Positions 15,524 through 24,864 of a DNA stretch of 64,000 bases are shown here, piece by piece. The number at the start of each line of letters is the position of its first letter. Position 1 is the first letter of the stretch. This DNA is from DATCBF01 sp964401995 (lineage in GTDB: Bacteria > Actinomycetota > Thermoleophilia > Solirubrobacterales > 70-9): contig CAYOAP010000012.1 of NCBI GenBank assembly GCA_964401995.1, positions 1-64,000 on the forward strand, written 5' to 3'. The position numbers and the translations under genes were made by a program. Below the pieces are notes generated by a model. It had not been told where the DNA came from, searched no databases, and was given only the letters and a program-made list of their open reading frames with translations.

Positions 15524-16914
15524 GCGAGCCGGCCCAGCTGATCGATGCCGCCGTCGCTGAGCGCGTGCTCGCGCGGGCGCTGGCGGCCGGCGGCGAGTTC
15601 GCCGAGGTCTTCGCCGAGCGCCGTGGCGGCCTGACGATGTCGATCGACGAGTCGCGGATCGAGTCGGTCCAGTCCGGCGCCGAGGAGGGCGCGGGGGTCC
15701 GCGTCGTCAGCGGCGGCACCACCTACTTCGCCCACGTTGACGGCCTCGACCCCGACGACATCGAGCGGGCCGCGGCCGAGGCTGCCTCGGCCCTGCGTGG
15801 CGACCGCGCTGAGCCACGCCCGCTGCGGGCGGTGGCGACCGAGCCGGTCCCGATCGAGCGCAGGCCCGAGCAGGTGCCGGCCGGCCGCAAGGCCGAGCTG
15901 CTGCGTGAGCTCGACGAGCGTGGCCGCTCGCAGGGCGGTGAGATCTCCCAGTTCTCGGCCTCCTACGGCGAGGCTCGGCGCGAGATCACCGTCGCCAACT
16001 CCGACGGCCTCTTCACCAGCGACGACCGCACCCGGGTCCGGCTCGGGACCCAGGCCGTGGCCCGTCGCGGCGATGTGGTCGAGACCGGCTTCGAGACCCT
16101 CGGCGCCCACCGCGGCTTCGAGCTGCTCGAAGACGACCCGGCGCTGATCGCCGAGCAGGCGGCGGGCAAGGCGCTGATCCTGCTCGACGCCGATCCGACG
16201 CCGGCCGGCTCGATGCCGGTCGTGGTCGGCGGCGGCTTCGGCGGCGTCCTCTTCCACGAGATGACCGGCCACGGCCTCGAGGCCGACCACATCCAGAAGG
16301 GCGCCAGCGTCTACGTCGGCAAGCTGGGTGAGCAGGTTGCCCAGCCGCTGCTGACAGCCTACGACGACGGCCGCCTGCCGAACGAGTGGGGCTCCGACGC
16401 GATCGACGACGAGGGCACGCCGACGCAGAAGACCCGCCTGATCGAGGACGGCAAGCTGACCGCCTTCCTCTACGACCGTCTCTGCGCCGAGCGCGACGGG
16501 GTCGCCTCGACCGGCAACGGCCGCCGTGAGAGCTTCCGCCATCTGCCGATCCCGCGCATGACCAATACCTACATCGCGCCTGGCGACGCCGAGCCCGAGG
16601 CGATGATCGCCGAGGTCCAGCAGGGCTTCTACGCGGTCTCCTTCGCCGGCGGCCAGGTCGACCCGGCGACCGGCGACTTCGTTTTCGGCGTCTCCGAGGG
16701 CTACCTGATCGAGGGCGGCAAGGTGACTTCCCCGTGCCGGGGCGCCACCCTGGTCGGCAACTGCCTCGACGCCCTGGCCGCGATCGACGCGGTCGGCAAC
16801 GACTTCTGGATGAAGACGGGGATGTGCGGCAAGGGCGGCCAGAAAGCCCCGGTCGGCACCGGCCAGGGCCACGTCAGGATCGCGGCGATGACGGTGGGGG
16901 GGACGGCGGTATGA
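15520..16914 (+). CDS. tldD: Metalloprotease TldD homolog
   Basis: A 464-residue TldD/PmbA family protein. The zinc site HEMTGH (HExxxH, in FHEMTGHGLEADH) marks the catalytic TldD subunit. TldD pairs with TldE to degrade unfolded peptides inside a closed chamber and to process some RiPP precursors. GTG start overlapping the upstream stop. It is followed immediately by the partner gene. Length is normal. No RiPP precursor was recognised nearby. Confidence 0.92.
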   Translation: MSEPAQLIDAAVAERVLARALAAGGEFAEVFAERRGGLTMSIDESRIESVQSGAEEGAGVRVVSGGTTYFAHVDGLDPDDIERAAAEAASALRGDRAEPRPLRAVATEPVPIERRPEQVPAGRKAELLRELDERGRSQGGEISQFSASYGEARREITVANSDGLFTSDDRTRVRLGTQAVARRGDVVETGFETLGAHRGFELLEDDPALIAEQAAGKALILLDADPTPAGSMPVVVGGGFGGVLFHEMTGHGLEADHIQKGASVYVGKLGEQVAQPLLTAYDDGRLPNEWGSDAIDDEGTPTQKTRLIEDGKLTAFLYDRLCAERDGVASTGNGRRESFRHLPIPRMTNTYIAPGDAEPEAMIAEVQQGFYAVSFAGGQVDPATGDFVFGVSEGYLIEGGKVTSPCRGATLVGNCLDALAAIDAVGNDFWMKTGMCGKGGQKAPVGTGQGHVRIAAMTVGGTAV

Positions 16915-18266
16915 GCGACCTCGCCGCACTCGCGGGCCGCGCGATCGAGGCGACGCTTGCCGCTGGCGCCGGCGATGCCGAGGCTTACGCCTCAGAGGAG
17001 GCGGGACGTGAGATCCGCGTCCACGGTGGCAAGGTCGAGAGCCTCACCGCCGCCACCCAGAGCGGGGTCGGGGTGCGAGCCTGGATCGGCGGCCGGGTCG
17101 GCTACGCCTACGGCACCGACTCTTCCGAGCCGGGTATCGCGGCGCTCGCCGCCCGGGCGGCCGAGGCGGCAAATGTCGCCGACGAGGATGAGTTCGCGGC
17201 AGCGCCGCAGGCCGATGGCGCGGCGCCAGCGCTCGACGGCCTCAGCGATCCCTCGCTGGCGCAGTGGCCGGCGGGCGACGCGGCAGAGCTGGCGCTGACG
17301 GTTGAGCGCGCTGCTCTGGCGACCGATTCTCGCGTCGTCGGAGTCGAGCAGGCGGTCTATGTCGATTCGGCCGACCGCGTCGCGATCGCCTCCTCGACCG
17401 GAGTCGCCGGCAGTTATGAGTCCTCGACTTGTTACGCCTACCTGCAGGCGTTGGCCGAGAGCGGCGAGGGGCGCGAGACCGGCCTCGGCTTCGGCCTCGC
17501 CCGGGGCCCGGCCGGCCTTGACCCGGAGGCGATCGGCCGCGAGGGCGCCGAGCGCGCGGTGGCGATGATCGGCGCCGGCAAGCCCGCCTCGCGCTCCTGC
17601 CCCGTCGTCCTCGACCCCACCGTCGCCGCCAGCTTCATCGGCCTGATCGGCGGCGCGCTTGCCGCCAGCGCTGTCCAGCGCGGCCGCTCGCCCTTCGCCG
17701 AGCGGCTCGGCGCCGAGGTCGCCAGCGACGTCCTCGTCCTCCACGACGACGGCCTCGATCCCGCTGGCCTGGGGTCGGCGCCCTTCGACGGCGAGGGTGT
17801 TCCCCGGCGTCGGACCGCCCTCATAGAAGACGGCAATTTGCAGGCATTTCTCTACGACACCTACACCGCCCGCCGCGGCGATGCAGCCTCCACCGGAAGC
17901 GCCGGGCGCGGCGGCTATCGCTCGCTGCCCTCGGTGGCGACGTCGAACTTGACCGTCGCAGCTGGCGGTCACTCCTTCGAGCAGCTGCTGGGCGAGGCGG
18001 GCGACGGGATCTACGTCACCGATGTCGCCGGGCTTCACTCCGGAGTCAACCCGGTGACCGGCGTCTTCTCGGTTGGCGCCTCCGGCCAGACGATCAGCGG
18101 TGGCGCGCTGGCCGAGCCCGTGCGTGAGTTCACGATCGCCAGCGATCTGGTCTCGATGCTGCGCGCCGTTCGCGCCGCTGGCGCAAGCGCACGCTGGGTC
18201 CCTTTTGGGGGCTCTGTGCTGACGCCGGAGCTGCTCGTTGGCGAGATGACAGTCAGCGGTTCTTGA
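16911..18266 (+). CDS. tldE: TldE/PmbA homolog (TldD partner)
   Basis: A 451-residue TldE-like subunit. It shares the TldD fold (RTALIEDGNLQAFLYDTYTARR, then SLPSVATSNLTVAAG) but has no HExxxH, as expected for the non-catalytic partner. The start at 16911 overlaps the tldD stop (ATGA). It ends the operon; a separate HU gene follows. Confidence 0.9.
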   Translation: MSDLAALAGRAIEATLAAGAGDAEAYASEEAGREIRVHGGKVESLTAATQSGVGVRAWIGGRVGYAYGTDSSEPGIAALAARAAEAANVADEDEFAAAPQADGAAPALDGLSDPSLAQWPAGDAAELALTVERAALATDSRVVGVEQAVYVDSADRVAIASSTGVAGSYESSTCYAYLQALAESGEGRETGLGFGLARGPAGLDPEAIGREGAERAVAMIGAGKPASRSCPVVLDPTVAASFIGLIGGALAASAVQRGRSPFAERLGAEVASDVLVLHDDGLDPAGLGSAPFDGEGVPRRRTALIEDGNLQAFLYDTYTARRGDAASTGSAGRGGYRSLPSVATSNLTVAAGGHSFEQLLGEAGDGIYVTDVAGLHSGVNPVTGVFSVGASGQTISGGALAEPVREFTIASDLVSMLRAVRAAGASARWVPFGGSVLTPELLVGEMTVSGS

Positions 18267-18339
18267 ACACGCGTAGCCCTTTACGCCGTGGCCACTGTTA
18301 GATTGCGCGCCGTCTTCAATCCCGAGGAGGAGTTTCGAC

Positions 18340-18621
18340 GTGACAAAGGCTGAGTTTCTGGAGCAACTGGCAGGAGATGACCGAGTTGGCAGCAAAAAGG
18401 CGGCCGGCGATGCAGTCGACGCTGTGCTTGAGGCGATCACCGACGCGCTGAGCAGTGGCGGCGAGGTCAGCTTCACCGGTTTCGGCAAATTCCACGTCGC
18501 CGAGCGCGGGCCCCGGCAGGGTGTCAACCCCCGCACCGGCGAGAGAATCACGATTCCGGGCGGCAAGGTCCCGCGCTTCTCCGCCGGCTCGGCGTTGAAG
18601 ACCAAGGTCAAGGGCGGCTGA
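18340..18621 (+). CDS. hup: HU-family DNA-binding protein
   Basis: A 93-residue HU/IHF protein starting MTKAEFLEQLA, with the conserved GFGKFHVAER turn and the beta-arm GVNPRTGERITIPGG that intercalates DNA. It lacks the long Lys/Ala/Pro-rich tail of mycobacterial HU. GTG start preceded by a strong Shine-Dalgarno (GAGGAGGAG, 18324-18332), in contrast to many leaderless-looking genes here. Confidence 0.93.
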   Translation: MTKAEFLEQLAGDDRVGSKKAAGDAVDAVLEAITDALSSGGEVSFTGFGKFHVAERGPRQGVNPRTGERITIPGGKVPRFSAGSALKTKVKGG

Positions 18622-18625
18622 TTTC

Positions 18626-19516
18626 CTGAGCCCATTCGCTGATCGGCTGGCGGCGCTGGTAGAGCAGCGCCGCAGTCAGATCTGCCTTGGCCTCGACCCC
18701 GACCCGGAAAAGCTGGTCGGGGAGGGGCTGCCCGATGCGGCCGGCGAAAGTGCGCCGGCCGCCGACCGGGCCTCGGCGGCGGTTGCCGCCCACTGCCGCT
18801 CGCTGATCGAGCAGGCAGGACCTTCGTGCGTGGCGATCAAGCCACAGCTCGCTTGCTTCGAGCGCCTCGGCGCCCCCGGCTGGGCGGCGCTGGAAAGCGT
18901 TTGCGACGCGGCCCGCGAGGCCGGCCTGCTGGTCGTCGCCGACGGCAAGCGCGGCGACGTCCCTGTCACTGCCGGCGCCTACGCGCAGGCGCTTGTCGGT
19001 GAGACGCCGACGCCCTGGGGCCCGGTCGCCGGCCTCGGCGCCGACGCTTTCACCGCCAACCCGCTGCTCGGCCTCGATGCGCTCGAGCCCCTGGTCGCCG
19101 CCGCCGAGGCGGCCGGCGCCGGCGTCTTCGCCCTCGTCCGCACCAGCAACCCCGGCGCCGCCGACATCCAGGACCTGCCCGCTCCGCAGCAGCCGCTGCA
19201 CGAGCGGCTCGCGGCGCTGGTCGACGGGCTCGGCGATCGGCTGTTGGGAGCGGGCGGGCTGAGCGGGATGGGAGCGGTCGTCGGCGCGACCGAGCCCGAG
19301 CACTTCGCCCGCATGCGGGCGCTGATGCCGCGCTCGATCTTCCTCATCCCCGGGGTCGGCGCCCAGGGTGGCCGGCCGGAGCTGCTCGGCGCCGCCTTCG
19401 CTCCCGGGCCGGCCTCTGGCCTGGTCGCCGCTTCACGTGGGATCGCCGCCGATCCCGATCCCGCCGCCGCCGCCGAGCGCCTGCGCGCCGCGGTTTGGGA
19501 CGTTTCGACCGCATGA
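18626..19516 (+). CDS. pyrF: Orotidine 5'-phosphate decarboxylase, type 2, apparent CTG start
   Basis: A 296-residue type 2 OMP decarboxylase, last step of UMP synthesis. The catalytic DGKRGD loop (ADGKRGDVPVTAG), the N-terminal ICLGLDPDP phosphate region and AIKPQLACFE are all present. The only ordinary start codon is at 18830, which would remove ICLGLDPDP. A CTG at 18626 gives M-SPFADRLAALV, a typical family N-terminus, 4 bp after the hup stop. Confidence 0.87.
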   Translation: MSPFADRLAALVEQRRSQICLGLDPDPEKLVGEGLPDAAGESAPAADRASAAVAAHCRSLIEQAGPSCVAIKPQLACFERLGAPGWAALESVCDAAREAGLLVVADGKRGDVPVTAGAYAQALVGETPTPWGPVAGLGADAFTANPLLGLDALEPLVAAAEAAGAGVFALVRTSNPGAADIQDLPAPQQPLHERLAALVDGLGDRLLGAGGLSGMGAVVGATEPEHFARMRALMPRSIFLIPGVGAQGGRPELLGAAFAPGPASGLVAASRGIAADPDPAAAAERLRAAVWDVSTA

Positions 19517-19573
19517 AGACGCCTTGAGCGGCTATACGATCATCGGCGCCCATCGGACTTCTCGAAGCGATTA

Positions 19574-19885
19574 ATGAAGAAACGGACCACAGCCCTGGCA
19601 AGGGTCGTCGCATTCACCGCCCTGGTGGCGGCGTTCCTGGTCGTGGTCGTCGTCGTCTCGAACTCGCTCAAGGACAATGGCGCCAGCGGCAAGCACCACT
19701 CGAGCGGGCAGGCCCAGCGGCAGCACAAGAAGATCCACACGCCGCCGACCTATGTGATCCAGAACGGCGACACCTTGACCGCGATCGCCCACAAGGTCGG
19801 CGTCTCGGTCGTGCGGATCGAAACCCTGAACCCCGAAATCGATCCGCAGATCCTGATCTCAGGCCAGAGGCTGAAGCTCCGCTGA
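19574..19885 (+). CDS. LysM-domain membrane-anchored protein
   Basis: A 103-residue protein: short cytoplasmic N-terminus, one membrane helix (about 12-30), a Ser/His/Gln-rich linker and one LysM domain (57-103: YVIQNGDTLTAIAHKVGVS to ISGQRLKLR). LysM binds peptidoglycan, so it likely sits at the cell wall. The stop overlaps the CTG proposed to start dacA (CTGA), tying it to a peptidoglycan carboxypeptidase. Confidence 0.85.
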   Translation: MKKRTTALARVVAFTALVAAFLVVVVVVSNSLKDNGASGKHHSSGQAQRQHKKIHTPPTYVIQNGDTLTAIAHKVGVSVVRIETLNPEIDPQILISGQRLKLR

Positions 19886-21093
19886 ACCGGCACCGCTTCA
19901 GCGTTGCCGCGCTCGCCGCGCTCCTCGCCCTGCTTGCGCTCGCCGCCCCGGCGTCGGCGACCGTCAAGCAGCCCAAGATCGAGGCCCGCGCCTGGGCCCT
20001 GATCGACGCCCGCAGCGGCGACGTCCTCGCCTCGCACGCCGCCTCCCGCCACCTGCCGATCGCCAGCACGACCAAGTTGATGACGGCCTACGTCGTCCTC
20101 CACGAGCTCTCACCGTCGAAGATCGTCACCGCGGCCCCCTACTCGCCGATCTACGGCGAGTCGTTGCTGGGGCTGCGCGCCGGCCAGCGGATCAGCGTTC
20201 GCGACCTCCTCTACGGCTTGATCCTGCGCAGCGGCAACGACGCCGCTTACGACCTTTCGCTCGCCGCCGCCGGCTCCGAGCGCGCCTTCGTCCGCCAGAT
20301 GAACTTGCGGGCGGCGGCGCTGGGGCTCTCCGACACCCATTACGCCAACCCGGTCGGGCTCGACCAGCGCGGCAATTACTCCAGCGCCCGCGACTTGACG
20401 ACGCTGACCCAGCGGCTGCTGCGGATCCCGCTCTTCGCCAAGATCGCCGCCTCGCGCGAAACCGAGCTGCGCAGCGTCCACCCGGCGCGCCGGATCACCA
20501 CGATCAACGAGCTGCTGCGGATGGCCCCCTGGGTCAACGGGGTCAAGACCGGCCACACCTTCGACGCCGGTTACGTCCTCGTCGGCTCGGGTAGGCGCAA
20601 GGGCGTGGAGCTGATATCCGCCGTGATCGGCGCCCCGACCGACGATGACCGCTTCCTCGACAACCTGCGGCTGCTCGACTACGGCTTCTCGCTCTACCGG
20701 CCGCGGACGCCGATCCATGCCGGCCAGGACCTGGCCGATCCCTCGATCCGCTACTCGGGCGGAGAGCTGCCGCTGCGGGCCGCCCGCAGCGTCACCCTCG
20801 GCCTGCGGCCGGGGCAGCGCCTCTCGGTTGTGACCAGGGCCCCGTCCGAGGTCGAGGGCCCGATCCGCCGCGGCGCCGTCCTCGGCCGCTCGCGGGTCTT
20901 CGTCGACGGCCTGCCTGCCGCCGCTGCGCCGCTGCGCGCCAGCCGCGCCCTGCCCAAGGCGAGCCTCTTCGACCGCATTCGCAGCTTCGTCTCCGCCAAC
21001 ATAATTTTGCTCGCAGCGATCCTGTTCGTGATACTGATTGGCACTGTGTTTCTGCGCCGCCGCCTGCGCCGCAACGGGGAGCCAGGAAATTGA
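19882..21093 (+). CDS. dacA: D-alanyl-D-alanine carboxypeptidase, apparent CTG start
   Basis: A 403-residue class A low-molecular-weight PBP trimming pentapeptides. From CTG at 19882 it begins with a signal peptide (cut near APASA-TVK, residue 26). Active-site motifs are complete: Ser62-Thr-Thr-Lys65, Ser117-Gly-Asn119 and Lys222-Thr-Gly. A C-terminal membrane helix (about 370-390) and RRRLRR tail anchor it. The first ATG, 20077, would remove the signal peptide and the catalytic serine, so an upstream non-ATG start is required. Confidence 0.87.
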   Translation: MNRHRFSVAALAALLALLALAAPASATVKQPKIEARAWALIDARSGDVLASHAASRHLPIASTTKLMTAYVVLHELSPSKIVTAAPYSPIYGESLLGLRAGQRISVRDLLYGLILRSGNDAAYDLSLAAAGSERAFVRQMNLRAAALGLSDTHYANPVGLDQRGNYSSARDLTTLTQRLLRIPLFAKIAASRETELRSVHPARRITTINELLRMAPWVNGVKTGHTFDAGYVLVGSGRRKGVELISAVIGAPTDDDRFLDNLRLLDYGFSLYRPRTPIHAGQDLADPSIRYSGGELPLRAARSVTLGLRPGQRLSVVTRAPSEVEGPIRRGAVLGRSRVFVDGLPAAAAPLRASRALPKASLFDRIRSFVSANIILLAAILFVILIGTVFLRRRLRRNGEPGN

Positions 21094-22046
21094 TCCTGAC
21101 GGTGACCCTGAACGCTGCCCTTGACCGCACCGTGGCGGTCCCCAACTTCCAGCTCGGCCGCCGCCACCGCGCTGTCGAGAGCCGCACCGTGGCCGGCGGC
21201 AAGGGGATCAACATCGCCCGCGCCCTCAGCCGCCTGGGCCGGCCGGTGATCGCCTCCGGGTTCGCCGGCGGGCCGACCGGCACCCGCGTGCTCGAACAGC
21301 TGCACGAGGAGTCGGTGCTGACCGACTTCATCCGGATCGCCGCCGAGACCCGGGTCAACCTGGCCGTGATCGACCCAACCTCTGGTGAGCAGACCGAGAT
21401 CAACGAGCGTGGTCCGGCGGTCAGCCCCGAGGAGGTGAAGCGCCTCTTCGACCGGATCTCCTACCTCTCCGGGGGAGTCAAGCTCTGCGTGTTGGCGGGA
21501 TCGCTGCCGCCGGGCGCCGGCGCCGATCTCTACGCCCGCCTGATCAAGGACCTGATCGAGCGGGGGATCCTCGTCGTCCTCGACGCCGAGGGCGAAGCGA
21601 TGCTGGCCGGGTTGCGTGCCGGCGCCTCGGTTGTGACGCCGAATGAGGCCGAGGCCGAGGAGCTGGTCGGCCAGGAGTTCGCCGATCGCGGCGATCTCGT
21701 CCAAGGGCTGACCGAGCTGGTCCGCCTCGGCGCCGGCGAGGCAGTCATCACCCGTCCCGAAGGCTGCGTCGCGGTGATCGACGAGGACGGCGGCCGCCGC
21801 TTCCTCGAGGTTCAAACCGCCCCGCTGGAGCCGGTTTCCACGGTCGGCTCCGGCGATGCCTTCCTCGCTGGCTACGCCGCCGCCCGCTACGACGGCCGCA
21901 GCCCCGCCGATTGCCTTTCCTACGGTGTCGCCTGCGGCGCCGAGTCGACCCAGCACTTCGGCGCCGGCACCGTCGACCGGCGCCAGGTCGAGCGCATCCT
22001 GCCCAACGTCGAGGTGCGTGATTTGGAGGTCCCCGTCGAGGTGTAG
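21090..22046 (+). CDS. fruK: PfkB-family hexose-phosphate kinase (1-phosphofructokinase-like)
   Basis: A 318-residue ribokinase-fold kinase of the FruK/LacC branch: LTVTLNAALDRTV at the start, VAGGKGINIARAL, and the catalytic-base motif TVGSGDAFLAG. It probably phosphorylates fructose 1-phosphate or a similar sugar phosphate; no PTS gene is nearby to fix the substrate. TTG start overlapping the dacA stop (TTGA). Confidence 0.8.
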   Translation: MILTVTLNAALDRTVAVPNFQLGRRHRAVESRTVAGGKGINIARALSRLGRPVIASGFAGGPTGTRVLEQLHEESVLTDFIRIAAETRVNLAVIDPTSGEQTEINERGPAVSPEEVKRLFDRISYLSGGVKLCVLAGSLPPGAGADLYARLIKDLIERGILVVLDAEGEAMLAGLRAGASVVTPNEAEAEELVGQEFADRGDLVQGLTELVRLGAGEAVITRPEGCVAVIDEDGGRRFLEVQTAPLEPVSTVGSGDAFLAGYAAARYDGRSPADCLSYGVACGAESTQHFGAGTVDRRQVERILPNVEVRDLEVPVEV

Positions 22047-22048
22047 TC

Positions 22049-22063
22049 TGGCTTTTCAAGCCA
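22049..22063 (+). other. Small hairpin in the guaB3 leader
   Basis: TGGCTT-TTC-AAGCCA, a perfect 6-bp stem just after the kinase stop and 18 bp before the guaB3 ATG. It is too close to the start to be an ordinary terminator and may be a 5' UTR stem; a Shine-Dalgarno (GGAGG) follows. Confidence 0.35.
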
Positions 22064-22081
22064 CCCCCTTCGGAGGACTGC

Positions 22082-23287
22082 ATGGAGATCGAAATCGGTC
22101 GGGGCAAGAAGGGGCGCCGCGCATATGGATTCGACGACATCGCGATCGTCCCATCGCGCCGCACCCGCGACCCCGACGACATAGACATCAGCTGGAACCT
22201 TGGTCCGTACCGCTTTGACCTGCCGCTGGTCGCTTCGGCGATGGACGGCGTCGTCAGCCCCGACACCGCTGTGCTCGTCAACGAGCTGGGCGGCCTCGGA
22301 GTGCTGAACCTGGAGGGGATCTGGACCCGCTTCGAGAATGCCGAGGAGCAGCTGGAGAAAATCGCCGCCGCCCCCAAGCACGTGGCGACCAAGCTGATGC
22401 AGGAGGTCTATGCGACTCCGGTCAAGCAAGAGCTGATCGGCCAGCGGATCGCCGAAATCAAGGCCCGCGGCGCCGTCGCCTGCGGATCCCTGACCCCGCA
22501 GAAAGTGCGCGAGGGCTATGAGGTCGCGGTCGAGGCCGGGATCGACATCCTCGTCATCCAGGGCACGGTGATCTCCGCCGAACATGTCTCGACCACGGTC
22601 GAGCCGCTCAACCTGAAGGAGTTCATCGCCGAGGTTCCGGTGCCGACCGTCGTCGGTGGCTGCGCCTCCTACTCGACCGGCCTGCACCTGATGCGGACCG
22701 GCGCTGTCGGCGTCCTCGTCGGGGTCGGCCCCGGCGCCGCCTGCACCACCCGCGGCGTGCTCGGGATCGGCGTCCCCCAGGCGACCGCGATCGCCGATGT
22801 CGCCGCCGCCCGCTCCCAGCACATGCTGGAGACCGGCGAGTACGTCAACGTGATCGCCGATGGCGGCATGCGCACCGGCGGCGACGTCTCCAAGGCGATC
22901 GCCTGCGGCGCCGACTCGGTCATGGTCGGCTCGCCGCTGGCCCGGGCCAAGGAGGCGCCTGGGCGCGGCTTCCACTGGGGCATGGCGACCTTCCATCCCT
23001 CGCTGCCGCGCGGCACCCGCGTCACGACCAAGCAGGACGGGACGCTGGAGGAGATCCTGCTCGGCCCCGCCCAGGAGAACGACGGCACCTTCAACCTGAT
23101 GGGGGCGCTGAAAACCTCGATGGCCACCTGCGGCTACGAGGACATCCGCTCCTTCCAGCGGGCCGAGGTGATGGTCGCCCCGGCCTTGATGAGCGAGGGC
23201 AAGAAGCTGCAGAACGAGCAGTCCGTGGGGATGGGCTCGAACGGCCGGGCCGCGGTATCGGCGGGGGTGGCCGTCTCGGATGACTGA
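22082..23287 (+). CDS. guaB3: IMP dehydrogenase-related protein GuaB3
   Basis: A 401-residue IMPDH/GMPR-family protein of the GuaB3 type: no CBS insert, and a short N-terminus YGFDDIAIVPSRRT. The catalytic-cysteine loop is GPGAACTTRGVLG, and the DGG IMP phosphate motif is in IADGGMRTGGD. The adjacent guaA supports a role in the IMP to XMP to GMP branch. Strong Shine-Dalgarno (CGGAGGACTGC) before the ATG. Confidence 0.88.
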   Translation: MEIEIGRGKKGRRAYGFDDIAIVPSRRTRDPDDIDISWNLGPYRFDLPLVASAMDGVVSPDTAVLVNELGGLGVLNLEGIWTRFENAEEQLEKIAAAPKHVATKLMQEVYATPVKQELIGQRIAEIKARGAVACGSLTPQKVREGYEVAVEAGIDILVIQGTVISAEHVSTTVEPLNLKEFIAEVPVPTVVGGCASYSTGLHLMRTGAVGVLVGVGPGAACTTRGVLGIGVPQATAIADVAAARSQHMLETGEYVNVIADGGMRTGGDVSKAIACGADSVMVGSPLARAKEAPGRGFHWGMATFHPSLPRGTRVTTKQDGTLEEILLGPAQENDGTFNLMGALKTSMATCGYEDIRSFQRAEVMVAPALMSEGKKLQNEQSVGMGSNGRAAVSAGVAVSDD

Positions 23288-24863
23288 GCCGCTCGCCGCC
23301 CCCGAGCTGCCTCGGGACGACGTGCGGGCTCTGGAGGAGGTGCTGGTCCTCGACTTCGGGGGCCAGTACTCGCAGCTGATCGCGCGGCGGATCCGCGAAT
23401 GCGGCGTCTTCGCCGAGCTGCTGCCTTCGACCACCTCGGTGGAGAAGATCCGCGAGCGGGCGCCGAAGGCGCTGATCCTCTCCGGCGGGCCGGCCTCGGT
23501 CTACGAGCCGGGGGCGCCTGCCTTCCCGACCCAGCTGCTTGATCTCGAGATTCCGATGCTGGGCATCTGTTACGGGATGCAGGCGATGGTCCAGGCGCTT
23601 GGCGGCAGGGTCGAGGGGGCCGAAGCGGGCGAGTTCGGCCGCACCGACCTCGTCCTCCGCGATGGCGGCGGCCGCCTGCTCGGCGGCCTGCCCGAGGAGC
23701 AGCACTGCTGGATGAGCCACCGCGACGCGGTCTTCGAGCCGCCCGAGGGCTTCACGGCGCTGGCCTCCAGCCCCGGCTCGCCGGTGGCCGCCTGCGAGCA
23801 CCCCGATCGTGGCCTCTACGGCATCCAGTTCCATCCCGAGGTCGTCCACACCCCTTATGGGACCGAGATCCTGACCCGCTTCCTGCGCGACATCGTCCGC
23901 TGCGAGCAGCAGTGGTCGCCGCAGTCGGTGATCGCCGACCAGGTCGCCAAAGTCCAGGCCCAGGTTGGCGAGGGCCGGGTCATCTGCGGCCTCTCCGGCG
24001 GCGTCGACTCCTCTGTCGCCGCCCTGCTCGTGCACAAAGCGGTGGGGGAGAAGCTGACCTGCGTCTTCGTCGACCACGGCCTGATGCGGCTGAACGAGGC
24101 CGAGCAGGTGGTCGAGGCATTCAGCCAGTTCGACATCCCGCTGATCCACGTCGAAGCCGAAGATCGTTTCCTGGCCAAGCTGGCCGGGGTCGACGACCCC
24201 GAGACCAAGCGCAAGATCATCGGGGCCGAGTTCATCCGCGTCTTCGAGGAGGAGGCGGAGAAGCTCGAGGACGTCAGCTTCCTGGTCCAGGGCACGCTCT
24301 ACTCCGACGTGATCGAGTCCGGTGGCAGCGACCACGCGGCGACGATCAAGTCCCACCACAACGTCGGCGGCCTGCCCGACGACCTCGAATTCGACCTGGT
24401 CGAGCCGCTGCGGATGCTGTTCAAGGACGAGGTGCGGGCGGTCGGCGCCGAGCTCGGCTTGCCCGACCGCATGGTCTGGCGGCAGCCCTTCCCCGGTCCA
24501 GGCCTGGCGATCCGCATCGTCGGTGGCGAGGTCAACAAAGAGCGGCTGGACATCCTTCGCTCGGCCGACGCGATCCTGCAGGAAGAGGTTCGCGCCGCCG
24601 ATCTCTACCGCCAGCTCTGGCAGTCCTTCTGCGTCCTGCCGGTCGTCCGCTCGGTCGGCGTCCAGGGCGATGGCCGCACCTATGCCTACCCGATCGTGAT
24701 CCGCGCCGTCACCTCCGACGACGCGATGACGGCCGACTGGGCCCGGCTCCCCTACGACCTCCTGGAGCGGGTCTCCAACCGGATCATCAACGAGATCCCC
24801 GATGTGAACCGGGTGGCTTTGGACATCTCCTCGAAGCCGCCGGCCACCATCGAGTGGGAGTGA
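23280..24863 (+). CDS. guaA: GMP synthase (glutamine-hydrolysing)
   Basis: A 527-residue two-domain enzyme converting XMP to GMP. The N-terminal glutamine amidotransferase has the nucleophile in GICYGMQAM and the His/Glu pair in GIQFHPEV. The ATP-pyrophosphatase domain carries the P-loop LSGGVDSSVAALL, and the C-terminal dimerisation domain ends with the conserved KPPATIEWE. It overlaps guaB3 by 8 bp. A long perfect inverted repeat follows the stop. Confidence 0.97.
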   Translation: MTEPLAAPELPRDDVRALEEVLVLDFGGQYSQLIARRIRECGVFAELLPSTTSVEKIRERAPKALILSGGPASVYEPGAPAFPTQLLDLEIPMLGICYGMQAMVQALGGRVEGAEAGEFGRTDLVLRDGGGRLLGGLPEEQHCWMSHRDAVFEPPEGFTALASSPGSPVAACEHPDRGLYGIQFHPEVVHTPYGTEILTRFLRDIVRCEQQWSPQSVIADQVAKVQAQVGEGRVICGLSGGVDSSVAALLVHKAVGEKLTCVFVDHGLMRLNEAEQVVEAFSQFDIPLIHVEAEDRFLAKLAGVDDPETKRKIIGAEFIRVFEEEAEKLEDVSFLVQGTLYSDVIESGGSDHAATIKSHHNVGGLPDDLEFDLVEPLRMLFKDEVRAVGAELGLPDRMVWRQPFPGPGLAIRIVGGEVNKERLDILRSADAILQEEVRAADLYRQLWQSFCVLPVVRSVGVQGDGRTYAYPIVIRAVTSDDAMTADWARLPYDLLERVSNRIINEIPDVNRVALDISSKPPATIEWE

Positions 24864-24864
24864 G

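Noticed and set aside
21920..23434. 504-residue minus-strand frame opposite guaB3
   Set aside because: The plus strand encodes unmistakable guaB3 and guaA; the antisense frame has no recognisable motif.
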